Origin: DASUPK01 sp963744105
GTDB taxonomy: Bacteria; Actinomycetota; Thermoleophilia; Solirubrobacterales; 70-9
Length of the DNA stretch: 64,000 bases
NCBI GenBank assembly: GCA_963744105.1
Contig: CAVUSJ010000004.1
Coordinates: 620,001 to 684,000, forward strand
Direction of reading: 5' to 3'
A program made the translations under genes and the position numbers. The notes under the pieces were generated by a model that was given only the letters and a program-made list of their open reading frames with translations, ran no database searches and was not told where the DNA came from. The number at the start of each line of letters is the position of its first letter. The stretch's first letter is position 1. Shown piece after piece: positions 35,332 through 44,428 of the stretch.

Positions 35332-36243
35332 CTAGCCCGTGAAGTTGGGCTGCTTGGGCGGGGCGCAGCGCAGGAAGCCGCCCTGGAACTTCGCCGGGGA
35401 CGGGTTCTGGCCGTTCGCCTGCGTGAAGGTCACGTGGGCCGTGACCTTGTGATGGCCCCGGGAGAGCTTGAACGCCTTGATCGTGGTCTTGAACGGCGCC
35501 TGGCTGACCGTCGCCTGACGCTTGCCGTCGACGAAGAAGGTGACGCTCGCGATGTCAGGGCCGGTGACCTTCGCCGTCACGACCCGCTTGCATCCCTCTG
35601 AGACCTTCAGTGCCGCGTTGGAGCCTGCGGCACCCCCGCTGGAGGGTGCGGCGAGCACCGTGGTCTGGCCCGAGCCGCTGTTGCGGACAGTGAGGCTCGT
35701 CACCGGGCTGAAGGCATCGACCGAAGCGACCTGGTTCGTCTGGCTGCCCGGGGCGGTCAGATCTGCGTCGAACTGCGGCAGCCGGTTGGCGGTCGCGGTG
35801 AAGTTGATGGTGCAGCTGTGGCCCGCGAGCAGCAGGACGGTCGAGGGTGGCATGAATCGCCAGCGTCCCGGGGCCGCCTCCGTGATGGTCCAGGTCCCGG
35901 GCGGGCAGTCGCCGGCGCCGCTCGTCCCGGTGGAGCTCAGGGTGAAGATGCCGGCCTCAGCGGTCGGGCAGTTGTTGGCCACGATGACCGAGTCGGGGCA
36001 GGAGGGAAAGAGGTCGAGGCTGCCGGCCGTAACGGTGACGCCTGCGCCCGCCTCTTGTCCGGTCGAGTTGTTGAAGAGCGTGATCGACGCGTCGAACTGC
36101 TGGTTCACCGTGACGCTGGGATAGGGGAAGGTCGGCACGGGCGTGATCACCGCACCGGCCAGGGCGGTGGCGGGGAGAACGAGGAAGAGGAGGAACGCCG
36201 ACGCAAGCGCGCTCGTCCATGAGCGGGGGTTGCGGAAAGTCAC
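35332..36243 (-). CDS. Secreted Ig-like/repeat protein of unknown function
   Basis: About 303 residues from GTG 36243 (AAAGG about ten bases upstream). Signal peptide (SALASAFLLFLVLPATALAG) then beta-rich domains (PSVTVNQQFDASITLFNNST, SGQTTVLAAPSSGGAAGSNA) and a C-terminal Big/Ig-like unit (VTFFVDGKRQATVSQAPFKT) of the sort found in adhesins and surface proteins. Several cysteines (CPDS, NNCP, DCPPG, HSC) could form disulfides. No catalytic motif. Its promoter region is shared with the divergent secreted protein at 36384. Confidence 0.78.
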   Translation of the reverse strand: MTFRNPRSWTSALASAFLLFLVLPATALAGAVITPVPTFPYPSVTVNQQFDASITLFNNSTGQEAGAGVTVTAGSLDLFPSCPDSVIVANNCPTAEAGIFTLSSTGTSGAGDCPPGTWTITEAAPGRWRFMPPSTVLLLAGHSCTINFTATANRLPQFDADLTAPGSQTNQVASVDAFSPVTSLTVRNSGSGQTTVLAAPSSGGAAGSNAALKVSEGCKRVVTAKVTGPDIASVTFFVDGKRQATVSQAPFKTTIKAFKLSRGHHKVTAHVTFTQANGQNPSPAKFQGGFLRCAPPKQPNFTG

Positions 36244-36383
36244 CGGGCGTGAACCTTTTCGCTTCAGGCCCAAAATCCTGCAATCCACGTACCAAGAACC
36301 GGGGCGTCCACCGATCGGGCCGCGGCCGCCGGTAGCTTGCGGACATCGGACCTGAAGCGAGGACGACAGTTGGAGGGACCCGA

Positions 36384-37253
36384 CTGGCGCTGGCGCTGAC
36401 GTTGGCGGCCTGTGTGCTGGCGGCTTCGCTTCCCGCCGCCGCGGGCGCAAGGAAGGGCGGTTCCAGGCAGGCCGGCTCCGTGATCACGCGGTCGACCACG
36501 ATCCAGCTTCCCCCGCATCAGCTCCTCACGGCGACTGCCACCTGCCCGCCGGGTACGCGCGCGGTGGGCGGCGGCTTCTCCGGCTCTCCCGGCGGGATCG
36601 AGCCGACCGTCGTCACCGAGTCCCGCCGCTCCGGCGCGAAGAGCTGGATCGCGAGCGGGCTCCGGGCCAGTCCGCTCACCACCACGACCGGCTCGCTGAC
36701 CGCGATCGTTCGCTGCCGGAGCGGAGCTCCGAAGATCACCGAGGTCGCCACCTCCACCTCGCTGCCGGCCGCGACGGGTCCCGGCGACCATCCGCGGGCG
36801 ACGACCACCGCCACCTGCCCGGGCAAGCGCCGCGCGATCTCCGGCGGCTTCTCCTCCGAAGCCGATCCGAAGCAGGCCCTGGCGGTGCTGCCCGAGGACT
36901 CGCACCGAGTCTCCAAGGGGCGAGCCTGGAGCTTCACGGCCTCCCACAACAACCCGGCTTCCCGGCGGCTCACGGCCTACGCCTACTGCACCCGGGCGCG
37001 AGTCGGGACCAAGACCGGCTCCGCCTCGCTGACCGGGGACCTGACCACCAAGTCCGCCGTCTCGCGGCCGTGCGGTGCAGGGCGGTCACCGATCTCGGGC
37101 GGCTTCGTCACCTCGCCGGCGACGCTGGCGAACGGAGGCGACATCGTCTTCGTGCTCGCCTCCATGCCGCAGGGCGGCGGCTGGCGCGCGACCGGCCTGC
37201 ACTCCGGGGCGAAGTCGACCGGCAAGCTGCAGTCGTTCGCCTATTGCGGCTAG
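36384..37253 (+). CDS. Secreted protein with three Cys/GGF repeats
   Basis: About 289 residues. A hydrophobic leader (LALTLAACVLAASLPAAAGA) precedes three repeats whose landmarks are CPPGTRAVGGGF, CPGKRRAISGGF and CGAGRSPISGGF, each ending at a second cysteine (IVRC, YAYC, FAYC) about 80 residues later, so one disulfide per repeat is likely. No usual start precedes the full leader; GGAGG at 36372-36376 points to CTG 36384 at seven bases' spacing. TTG 36402 is the conventional alternative and gives a shortened leader. Its stop shares CTAG with the L,D-transpeptidase. Function unknown; probably cell-surface. Confidence 0.75.
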   Translation: MALALTLAACVLAASLPAAAGARKGGSRQAGSVITRSTTIQLPPHQLLTATATCPPGTRAVGGGFSGSPGGIEPTVVTESRRSGAKSWIASGLRASPLTTTTGSLTAIVRCRSGAPKITEVATSTSLPAATGPGDHPRATTTATCPGKRRAISGGFSSEADPKQALAVLPEDSHRVSKGRAWSFTASHNNPASRRLTAYAYCTRARVGTKTGSASLTGDLTTKSAVSRPCGAGRSPISGGFVTSPATLANGGDIVFVLASMPQGGGWRATGLHSGAKSTGKLQSFAYCG

Positions 37254-37954
37254 CGGATCTCCACCGTCGTGCCGACCCCGGCCAGGCGCCGGAGGCGGTT
37301 GATCTGCGGGTTCCGCATCCGGATACAGCCGTGTGAGATGCGGCCGGGGATCAGGTTCGGCTCGTTGGTGCCGTGGATGCCGATCACGCCGCCGCCGGGC
37401 CAGTCGCTGAGGCTCGGCGAGTAGGCGCTGGTGCCGAAGGCGAAGCTCCCGTAGACGCCGCCCCCGCGCTTGATGCGGATTCCCTCGCGGATGTAGAAGT
37501 CGCCGGGCGGCGTCGGCCACTTGCCCCTGCCGATCCCGATGGGAGCGCTGAACAGCTTGTGCTTGCCCCTGTAGAGGTTGGCGCGCAGCGCCGAGCGGTT
37601 GATGACCAGTGTCTCGTCGACCTTGTGGAGCGGGCCAAGCGCGGATTCGGTGACCCAGCCGACGCGGCCGTTGGGCCGGCCGAGCAGGTCGATCCGCAGC
37701 CAGGTCTGGTCGTCCTCGGCGCTCTGCACCCGGCCCGTCACCCGGTAGACCTCCGGAGCGCGGAGCTCGGTGAGGAAGTGGAGCTTCGACACGCTCGCGG
37801 CCGTGGTCGAGGGGTCGCTGCGGACGACCGAGGCGGTCTGCGGATAGGCCCACGCGTCCAGGTCCACGGCGTCCGGGCCGCCCCGGGCCGTTCCCGGCCA
37901 CGCGATCACGAGCGCCGCTGCCGACGCGGCGATGACGGTCATCCCTGACTTCAC
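37250..37954 (-). CDS. Secreted L,D-transpeptidase (YkuD domain)
   Basis: 234 residues from GTG 37954 (KSGMTVIAASAAALVIAWPG signal sequence; ATG 37942 is an alternative). After an SH3-like stretch (WLRIDLLGRPNGRVGWVTES), the YkuD domain ends with GIHGTNEPNLIPGRISHGCI, carrying the conserved His and catalytic Cys (HGC). It makes 3-3 peptidoglycan cross-links or attaches proteins to the wall. It is convergent with the Cys/GGF-repeat secreted protein. Confidence 0.93.
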   Translation of the reverse strand: MKSGMTVIAASAAALVIAWPGTARGGPDAVDLDAWAYPQTASVVRSDPSTTAASVSKLHFLTELRAPEVYRVTGRVQSAEDDQTWLRIDLLGRPNGRVGWVTESALGPLHKVDETLVINRSALRANLYRGKHKLFSAPIGIGRGKWPTPPGDFYIREGIRIKRGGGVYGSFAFGTSAYSPSLSDWPGGGVIGIHGTNEPNLIPGRISHGCIRMRNPQINRLRRLAGVGTTVEIR

Positions 37955-38118
37955 GGCGGGCACGGTAGAGATCGGCCTCGACGTACCCGGGCGTGGGAAT
38001 GGGGGCCGGGCGCGTCTACGTGGTGCGTACGGACCCCGGCCACGAAGCGCGCACGGATTTGCGGCACGGCTCCCGGTGGTTTCCTTGGTATCCGGACAAC
38101 TCTTGGAGGAGACCGACA

Positions 38119-38478
38119 ATGACCCAGCCGATGACCAGGTTCGCGATCCAGCGGGTCAAGGCGACTCCGGAGGCGCTGGAGCTGATCCAACGCCTCAGGG
38201 AGAAGCACGGAGATCTGGCCTTCTTCCAGTCGGAGGACTGTTGTGAGGGCTCCGCCGCGATGTGCCTCACCAAGGGCGAGTTGCTGCCAAGCCCGAACGA
38301 CACCAAGCTCGGTGAGATCGGCGGATCGCCGTTCTACGTCGACGAGGAGCAGTACGAGCGCTGGGGTCGCCCGACCTTCGTGATCGACGTGGCTCCCGGG
38401 GCGGCCGGCAACTTCTCGCTGAAGGGACTCGAGGACGTTCACTTCGTCACGCGGAGCCCCGAGGGGGTCGCGCCATAA
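38119..38478 (+). CDS. DUF779 family protein
   Basis: 119 residues. LAFFQSEDCCEGSAAMC with the Cys-Cys pair, followed by FYVDEEQYERWGRPTFVIDV and FSLKGLEDVHFVTR, is diagnostic of DUF779, a small family often encoded beside aldehyde dehydrogenases. No aldehyde dehydrogenase is adjacent here. ATG 38119 has GGAGGAG upstream. Its TAA overlaps the apparent ATA start of the tandem universal stress protein, so the two are probably co-translated. Confidence 0.9.
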   Translation: MTQPMTRFAIQRVKATPEALELIQRLREKHGDLAFFQSEDCCEGSAAMCLTKGELLPSPNDTKLGEIGGSPFYVDEEQYERWGRPTFVIDVAPGAAGNFSLKGLEDVHFVTRSPEGVAP

Positions 38479-39398
38479 AGACGATCGTCGTCGGGTTCGA
38501 TGCCCGCCAGGAGGCGGAGGACGCGCTCGTGCTGGGGCGGGAGTTCGCGGCGACCGACGCCGCCGAGCTCCACGTGGCGGTGGTCCAGCCCCGAGGCGGA
38601 GTCCCCTTCGAGCGGGCGGTCTCGGGAGGGCAGGTCTCCGAGCAGCTCGACCAGGACCTCTTCGAGACGGCGGCCCGGCTGTTGGACGGTCGCGAGTTCA
38701 CGAGGGCGAGCCTCGACGGCGGTCTGGCCGGCCGGTCGGCTGCACGCGCACTGCACGAGTACGCCGAGGAGCAGGGCGCGGACCTGATCGTGGTGGGCTC
38801 GTCCCACCGCGGAAAGCTGGGACGGATCCTGCCGGGCAGCGTCGGGGATAGCCTGCTGCGGGGTGCCCCGTGCGCAGTGGCCGTCGCACCCAGGGGATTC
38901 GCGGAGGCAGAGCGCGCCGGATTCGCCCACGTCGGCGTCGCCTACGACGGATCCGAAGAGGCCGAGCTCGCCCTGCGAGAGGCCCAGCGGGTCGCGCGCG
39001 ATGTGGGCGCAGAGCTTCGCGTGGTCACAGTCGTTCCCACCCGGGCGCAGTTCGAGATGCGAACCGCGCTGTCCGGGGAGCTGATCGAGGACATCCGGGT
39101 CGAGTTCCGCGAGATCCTCGAGCGAGGCCTTTCTGAGCTCGACCAGGGAGTCGAGGCGGAGGCCGTACTCAGGGAGGGCGATCCGGCGGAGATGCTCACG
39201 CACGAGACGGAGACGCTGGACCTGCTGGTGATGGGGTCACGCGGCTACGGGCCGGTCCGCGGCTCTCTCGTCGGCGCGGTGTCCGCGGCGGTCACCCGAG
39301 CGGCCCAGTGCCCGATCCTGGTGGTCCCGAGAGGGGATCCGGGGGCTCGGGGCGCGAGCCCTTCGAGCGCCGAGACCGCCGACGCCGGCGCGGGCTGA
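38475..39398 (+). CDS. Tandem-domain universal stress protein, apparent ATA start
   Basis: About 307 residues with two Usp domains. Domain 1 ends in VGSSHRGKLGRILPGSVGDS and domain 2 (from FAHVGVAYDGSEEAELALRE) ends in MGSRGYGPVRGSLVGAVSAA, both with ATP-loop spacing. The first beta strand (KTIVVGFDARQEAEDAL) is needed for the fold and begins straight after ATA 38475. AGGGGG lies seven bases before that ATA, and no ATG, GTG or TTG occurs until GTG 38529, which would delete the strand. Start by ATA or a local sequence error are the options. Confidence 0.85.
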   Translation: MKTIVVGFDARQEAEDALVLGREFAATDAAELHVAVVQPRGGVPFERAVSGGQVSEQLDQDLFETAARLLDGREFTRASLDGGLAGRSAARALHEYAEEQGADLIVVGSSHRGKLGRILPGSVGDSLLRGAPCAVAVAPRGFAEAERAGFAHVGVAYDGSEEAELALREAQRVARDVGAELRVVTVVPTRAQFEMRTALSGELIEDIRVEFREILERGLSELDQGVEAEAVLREGDPAEMLTHETETLDLLVMGSRGYGPVRGSLVGAVSAAVTRAAQCPILVVPRGDPGARGASPSSAETADAGAG

Positions 39399-39426
39399 GC
39401 CTCCGGCTGGCAAGCTCCGCGATTCG

Positions 39427-40233
39427 ATGAGGGTCGCGGTCGTCGGACACGTCGAGTGGGTGGAGTTCGCGCGCGGGGATCACGTCCCCGCGGCCGGCGA
39501 GATCGTCCACGCGACAGGCAGCTTCGATGAGCCCGCGGGTGGGGGAGCCGTCGCGGCGGTTCAGCTCGCGCGGATGGCGGGCGGGTCCACGCTGCTGACC
39601 GCGCTCGGCGAGGACGATCTGGCCGAGCGCAGCCGCGCGCGCCTCGCGGAGCTCGACGTGGAGGTGGACGCAGCCACGCGGCCGGGGCCGACCCGTCGCG
39701 CCCACACCTTCCTCGACTCGCACGGCGAGCGCACCATCACCACCATCGGCGAGCGGCTCGAGCCCGAGGGGGCCGACCCGCTCGACTGGGCGGCTCTCGA
39801 AGGCGCGGACGGCGTCTACGTCACCGCCGGTGATGAGGGAGCGCTGAAGGCCGCTCGCGCGGCGCGCGTGCTGGTCGCCTCCCCGAGAGCCGGCAGGGTG
39901 CTGGCGGAGTCCGGGGTGGCGCTCGACGCGCTGGTCTACTCGGATCGCGACGAACTCGAGAGCGCCTTCGCCCGCGCGCTCCAGCCGCGTCCGGCCCTGC
40001 TGGTGGCGACGAGGGGCGCTGAGGGCGGGCACTTCGAGACCGCCGATGGAGAGACCGGGAGCTGGGTAGCGGCGCCGCTCCCCGGCCCCGTCGCGGACAG
40101 CTACGGGTGCGGGGATTCCTTCGCTGGAGCGCTCACCTACGGGCTGGCCGCCGGCGAGACGGTGGAGTCCTCGCTAGAGCTCGCCGCCGAGGCGGGCGCG
40201 TCCTGTCTCACCCGGTCGGGCCCGTACGGCTGA
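39427..40233 (+). CDS. PfkB-family carbohydrate kinase
   Basis: 268 residues, ribokinase-like fold. GGGAVAAVQLARMAGGSTLL is the substrate-binding N-terminal pattern. DSYGCGDSFAGALTYGLAAG is PfkB signature 2 with the catalytic Asp and anion-hole GCGD. Substrate (sugar or nucleoside) not assignable. It follows the universal stress protein by 28 bases. Its last 97 bases overlap the convergent membrane protein gene, the longest convergent overlap in the window. Confidence 0.9.
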   Translation: MRVAVVGHVEWVEFARGDHVPAAGEIVHATGSFDEPAGGGAVAAVQLARMAGGSTLLTALGEDDLAERSRARLAELDVEVDAATRPGPTRRAHTFLDSHGERTITTIGERLEPEGADPLDWAALEGADGVYVTAGDEGALKAARAARVLVASPRAGRVLAESGVALDALVYSDRDELESAFARALQPRPALLVATRGAEGGHFETADGETGSWVAAPLPGPVADSYGCGDSFAGALTYGLAAGETVESSLELAAEAGASCLTRSGPYG

Positions 40234-40808
40234 GTCTCGGCCTCGGCGTAGCGCTCGCCGAGAACCCCTCCGGCCACGGCGGCCAGCAGCGGGACAAGCA
40301 GGAGCACTCCGATGACCACGGCGCGTCCGGCGCCGAGCGGGCCGCCGCCGACGGGATCCGCCGGCAGGGAGATCGACTTGGCCGGGTTCAGGTCCCCACC
40401 CGAGATCCAGGCCGCGATGGCGAACGCCGCCACGAGCAGCACGCTCAGCAGCCAGACGCCGAGGCCCTGGCGCCAACCGTCGAAGCGGGCCATCCGCGCG
40501 GCCACGTAGCCGCCGGTCAGGTAGCTGAGCGCCAGGATCCCGACCGCGATCGCGCCGTCCGCGACGACCAGGTGATGGAAGAGGCCGGCGGCGGTGTCGC
40601 CGAAGTCCGTCACGCCCGCGGCCACGAGGCCGCCGATCAGCATCGCGACGAGCACGGCGCTCAGCCCGACGGCGGACAGCAGGCCGAAGAACGCGGTCTC
40701 CCACTGCACCCTGCGGCCGAAGCCCTGACGGGCGCGGCGGCGGAGGACGCTGGGCCCGGTTGCGATCACGGGTCGCTCAGCGGTGGGACCGACTCCCATG
40801 TCACCCAT
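40137..40808 (-). CDS. Four- to five-helix membrane protein, unknown function
   Basis: 223 residues. Helices include FFGLLSAVGLSAVLVAMLIG, GAIAVGILALSYLTGGYVAA, LGVWLLSVLLVAAFAIAAWI and VVIGVLLLVPLLAAVAGGVL. The N-terminus is basic (SVLRRRARQGFGRRVQWE) and the C-terminal tail polar. GGYVAARMARFDGWRQG resembles a helix hairpin seen in small actinobacterial membrane proteins. No named function. ATG 40808 and 40799 are both possible. The reading is supported by hydrophobic periodicity despite the overlap with pfkB. Confidence 0.72.
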   Translation of the reverse strand: MGDMGVGPTAERPVIATGPSVLRRRARQGFGRRVQWETAFFGLLSAVGLSAVLVAMLIGGLVAAGVTDFGDTAAGLFHHLVVADGAIAVGILALSYLTGGYVAARMARFDGWRQGLGVWLLSVLLVAAFAIAAWISGGDLNPAKSISLPADPVGGGPLGAGRAVVIGVLLLVPLLAAVAGGVLGERYAEAETQPYGPDRVRQDAPASAASSSEDSTVSPAASP

Positions 40809-40841
40809 CCTTTGCGGATCAGGCGGCTTTCAAACGTCCGG

Positions 40842-41456
40842 TCAGGATTCCTTGACCCCGGAGTAGATGATCCGCTCGGCGACGTCGATCACCTGCTCGC
40901 CGATGCGATCGCAGCGGCGGTAGAGCTCGCGGCTCCCGATCCGCTCCGGTCGCGACTCGACGTCGAGCAGCTCGGCCATCCCCTGGTAGTAGGCGATTCC
41001 CATCCGGCGCACAGACTTGATCGCCGCGTCCGCGGAGGCGGAGGCGGACTCGCCGTCCGATTGCAGGTGCTCGATGGCGCTCTCGATGTGGCTGACCGCG
41101 TCGCGGAGCATTTCCGCCATCTCGGCCACCCGATCGTCCGGTGGACAGGACATCGCCACCGATTCGCGAGCGAGGTCGCGTGTGTAATCGAGAATCCAGT
41201 CGATCCCGCGAGAAAGCGCGAACAGATCCTCTGGCGCAATGGGAGTGACGAACGCCTCCCGTAGTTGCTCGAGCAGCTCCCGTTTCGCCGCATCGCCACG
41301 GTGCTCGATGTCACGGAGAGTCTCGCCGGCGGTGGCGTCGCCGCCCGCCCAGGCCGCGAACGCCTCGACGCCCTCCAGCGTTATTCCAGCCTGCACGCGC
41401 AACTGCCCGACCAGGTCGGGGGTCTCAGGCAGGAACCAGCGTCGCTTCCTCTTCAT
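40842..41456 (-). CDS. DUF47 family PhoU-like phosphate transport regulator
   Basis: 204 residues, helical, PhoU-like. MKRKRRWFLPETPDLVGQLR starts the DUF47 pattern. TLRDIEHRGDAAKRELLEQL and APEDLFALSRGIDWILDYTR carry the metal-binding acidic helix motif. These proteins pair with Pit transporters and control phosphate uptake. ATG 41456 overlaps the pit stop (ATGA), so the two genes are coupled. Confidence 0.92.
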   Translation of the reverse strand: MKRKRRWFLPETPDLVGQLRVQAGITLEGVEAFAAWAGGDATAGETLRDIEHRGDAAKRELLEQLREAFVTPIAPEDLFALSRGIDWILDYTRDLARESVAMSCPPDDRVAEMAEMLRDAVSHIESAIEHLQSDGESASASADAAIKSVRRMGIAYYQGMAELLDVESRPERIGSRELYRRCDRIGEQVIDVAERIIYSGVKES

Positions 41457-42466
41457 GTCACCCACCGCCAGGCCGCGAGGATCCCTCCCGCAAGGAGTGC
41501 CGTGATCGGCATCGTGATCAGCCAGGCAAGTCCGATCTGCCGCACTAGCGACCAGTTGACGTGTCGCAGGCGCCTGCGTCCGCCTCCGATCCCGACCACC
41601 GAGGAGGCGACGACCTGCGAGGTCGACGTGGGCGCCCCGAGCACCGAGGCGCCCAGGATCACGCCGGCCGACGAGGTCTGGCTCGCCAGGCCCTCGATCG
41701 ACTGCAGGCGATAGATCCGCTGTCCCACGGTCTTGATGATCCTCCATCCCCCGAACGCCGTGCCGATCGTGAGCGCCACGGCGCACGCGAGCGTCGCCCA
41801 GGCCGGGGCGTCGCTGAGTGAGTCGACCTTGCCGGCGCCGACGAGCAGCGCTGCGATCACACCGACCGCCTTCTGGGCGTCATTCGCGCCGTGGCTGAAT
41901 GCCAGCGCCGAGGACATCGCCCATTGGCCTGCGACGACGGACCCATCCCAGGCGCGGGTCAGGCGCCGCGCGAGGCGGCGCATTGTGCGGATCACACCGA
42001 ACGCGACGAGGCCTCCGAGAACGGGGGAGATTGCGAGCGCGATCAGCGTCCCGAACACTCCCACCGGCTTCCCGGACTCGATCCCACCCCAGTTGACGGC
42101 GTCGAGCCCGCCCTCGACCACGGCGGCCCCCACGAGGCCGCCGACCAGCGCATGGCCGGAGCTGGACGGCAGCCCGAGCCACCAGGTCGTCATGTTCCAG
42201 CCCACTGCGGCCGCGAGGCCGCAGCCGATCACCTCGGTGCTCTCGGACGGGGAGACCGTGACGATGCCCCCGATCGTGTCGGCCACCGCCGCGCCGACCA
42301 GGAACGGGCCGATCAGGTTGAAGATCGTGGCCAGGACGATCGCCTGGCCCGGCCGGGCCGCCCGCGTCGCAACCAGCGTGGCGATCGCGTTCGAGGCGTC
42401 GTGGAGCCCGTTCGTCACCGCGAAGCCAATCGCCAGCGCGATCGCGACCGCGAGGCCGAGGTCCAT
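41453..42466 (-). CDS. pit: Low-affinity inorganic phosphate transporter (Pit)
   Basis: 337 residues with about ten helices. The PiT repeats are GLHDASNAIATLVATRA near the N-terminus and FSHGANDAQKAVGVIAALLV in the second half, plus GLPSSSGHALVGGLVGAAVV and GAPTSTSQVVASSVVG. It couples phosphate (probably metal-phosphate) entry to protons. It is the first gene of a two-gene operon with the DUF47 protein. Confidence 0.95.
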   Translation of the reverse strand: MDLGLAVAIALAIGFAVTNGLHDASNAIATLVATRAARPGQAIVLATIFNLIGPFLVGAAVADTIGGIVTVSPSESTEVIGCGLAAAVGWNMTTWWLGLPSSSGHALVGGLVGAAVVEGGLDAVNWGGIESGKPVGVFGTLIALAISPVLGGLVAFGVIRTMRRLARRLTRAWDGSVVAGQWAMSSALAFSHGANDAQKAVGVIAALLVGAGKVDSLSDAPAWATLACAVALTIGTAFGGWRIIKTVGQRIYRLQSIEGLASQTSSAGVILGASVLGAPTSTSQVVASSVVGIGGGRRRLRHVNWSLVRQIGLAWLITMPITALLAGGILAAWRWVT

Positions 42467-42489
42467 GGGGGGACTCTATGCCGGGTGGG

Positions 42490-43347
42490 TCAGGCTTCGG
42501 GCTTGGGCTGCGGATACTGCGATCGGACGAACCGGTCCCACATGCGGTCGGTCATCAGGCCGCGCATCCCCATGATCACCTTCGCGGAGCTGGTGACCTT
42601 GTAGCGCGTGGCCGGCCGCCGCGTGAGCAGGGCCTTCGCGATCTTCGCCGCGACCGCGTCGGGCGGGCCGCCGAATCTGGCCATCCCACCCTGGTACGCC
42701 TCGGCGGTCAGCTTGGCGACGTCGGCGTTGAACTTGGCGTAGGGACCGTGTTCGTCGACCTCGTCGAGGCTGCCTCGCCGCGGTCTCGCCGAACTCGGTG
42801 ACGATCAGGCCCGGCTCGATGACGATCGACGTCGATGCCGAAACCCTTGACCTCGAAGCGAAGCGCGTCGGACAGCGCCTCGACGGCGTGCTTGGTGGCG
42901 TGGTAGACGCCGCCGCCGGGGAAGGTCAGCTTGCCGCCCATCGAGCTCAGGTTCACGATCTTCCCCGAGCCCGCCCCGCGCATTCCGGGCAGCGACCAGC
43001 TGGCACATCCTCATCAGCCCGAAGACATTGGTCTCGAACTGACGGCGGACGCTGTCCATCGGGATCGTCTCGATTGCGCCGCTCTGGCTGTAGCCGGCGT
43101 TGTTGATCAGGGCGCCGATCGGCCCGTCCTTCTCGACCTCCTTGACGGCCTTCTCCATCGAGCGCTCGTTCGTCACGTCCAGCTCGTTCAGCGTGCACCC
43201 CTTCTTGCCGAGGTCCTCGATCGCATCCAGGCGGCGCGCGGTCGCATGCACGTTCCAGCCGTCATCGGCGAGCCGCTCGGCCGTCGCCCTTCCGATTCCC
43301 GTCGAGCAGCCCGTGATCAGCACCGGCCGCGACTTCTCGATCCCCAT
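42490..43347 (-). pseudogene. Short-chain dehydrogenase/reductase with three single-base insertions
   Basis: From ATG 43347: VLITGCSTGIGRATAERLAD (NAD(P) motif), INNAGYSQSGAIETIPMDSV, then the frame slips at about 42993 and resumes as GSGKIVNLSSMGG and VYHATKHAVEALSDALRF (catalytic Ser, Tyr and Lys). It slips again at about 42827 (to IVIEPGLIVTEFGETAAR) and at about 42772 back to the original frame, ending MTDRMWDRFVRSQYP. Removing the three extra bases yields a normal 284-residue SDR. All catalytic residues survive, so consensus error is likely. Divergent from the alcohol dehydrogenase. Confidence 0.88.
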
Positions 43348-43393
43348 TGACCTCTCCTTTCGTGAAATCAGAGCCTCTCATAGGCTCTAGGCC

Positions 43394-44428
43394 ATGCGCG
43401 CGGTCACCTTCCAGGCCCCAGGCGAAGTCCAGATCGACGACGTCCCCGAGCCCGAGCTGCTCGCGGCCGACGACGCGATCGTCCGGGTCGAGGCGAGCGG
43501 CATCTGCGGCTCGGATCTCCACATCTACCACGGGCGCGTCCAGATCGAGCCCGGGTTCGTGATCGGGCACGAGTTCGTCGGCGAGGTGATCGCGGCCGGG
43601 GACGAGGTGACGCGCGTCGCCGTGGGGGACCGGGTGCTCGGCACCTACGGCACCGCCTGCGGCGAGTGCTTCTTCTGCAAGCGCGAGGAGTTCCACAAGT
43701 GTGACGAGGCGCGGGTCTACGGCCACGGGGCGACGCTCGGCTCGCTGCAGGGCGCCCAGGCCGAGCAGGTGCTTGTCCCGCACGCCAACCTCACCCTCCG
43801 GAAGGTCCCGGAGGGGCTCTCGGACGACGTGGCGCTGTTCGCCGGAGACGTGATGGGCACCGGCTTTCACGCGATCGACTCGCGGCCCCTCGCCGAAGGC
43901 GAGACGGCGGCGATCCTCGGGCTGGGGCCGGTGGGGCTCTGCGCCGTCCAGGCGGCCAGGGCCGCCGGCGCGTCCGAGGTGATCGCGATCGACACGGTGG
44001 AGGACCGCCTCAAGATGGCGGAGTCCTTCGGGGCGACGCCCGTGCACCTCACGGAGCAGGACCCGCGGGCCGAGGTCAAGAAGCTGACAGAGGGGCGCGG
44101 CGTCGATCTGGCGGTGGAGGCCGTCGGCCATCCGGAGGCGCTCGACCTCGCCCTGAGGCTGGCCCGCAAGGCGGGGACGATCTCCGTCACCGGCGTCTAT
44201 GCCGAGCGGGTCGAGGTGCACATGGGCCTCCTCTGGATCAAGGCGATCACCCTGACCAGCGGCCACGCCAACGTGATCAAGCATCTCGACCGCGTGCTCG
44301 AGCTGCTCACCGAGGGCAAGCTCGACCCGGCGCCGCTGGTCACGCACCACATGAAGCTCGACGAGGCTGCGGACGCGTACCGGATCTACGACAACAAAGA
44401 GGCGCTGAAGATCGTCCTCAGCCCCTGA
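43394..44428 (+). CDS. Zinc-dependent alcohol dehydrogenase (MDR family)
   Basis: 344 residues. Catalytic zinc ligands are in ASGICGSDLHIYHG (Cys) and VIGHEFVGEV (His-Glu). The structural zinc is bound by CGECFFCKREEFHKC. The NAD-binding Rossmann motif is AAILGLGPVGLCAVQAARAA. It resembles glutathione-independent formaldehyde or threonine/sorbitol dehydrogenase-like members; the substrate is not certain. It starts 46 bases from the divergent SDR. The last 11 bases overlap the convergent GST-like gene. Confidence 0.92.
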   Translation: MRAVTFQAPGEVQIDDVPEPELLAADDAIVRVEASGICGSDLHIYHGRVQIEPGFVIGHEFVGEVIAAGDEVTRVAVGDRVLGTYGTACGECFFCKREEFHKCDEARVYGHGATLGSLQGAQAEQVLVPHANLTLRKVPEGLSDDVALFAGDVMGTGFHAIDSRPLAEGETAAILGLGPVGLCAVQAARAAGASEVIAIDTVEDRLKMAESFGATPVHLTEQDPRAEVKKLTEGRGVDLAVEAVGHPEALDLALRLARKAGTISVTGVYAERVEVHMGLLWIKAITLTSGHANVIKHLDRVLELLTEGKLDPAPLVTHHMKLDEAADAYRIYDNKEALKIVLSP

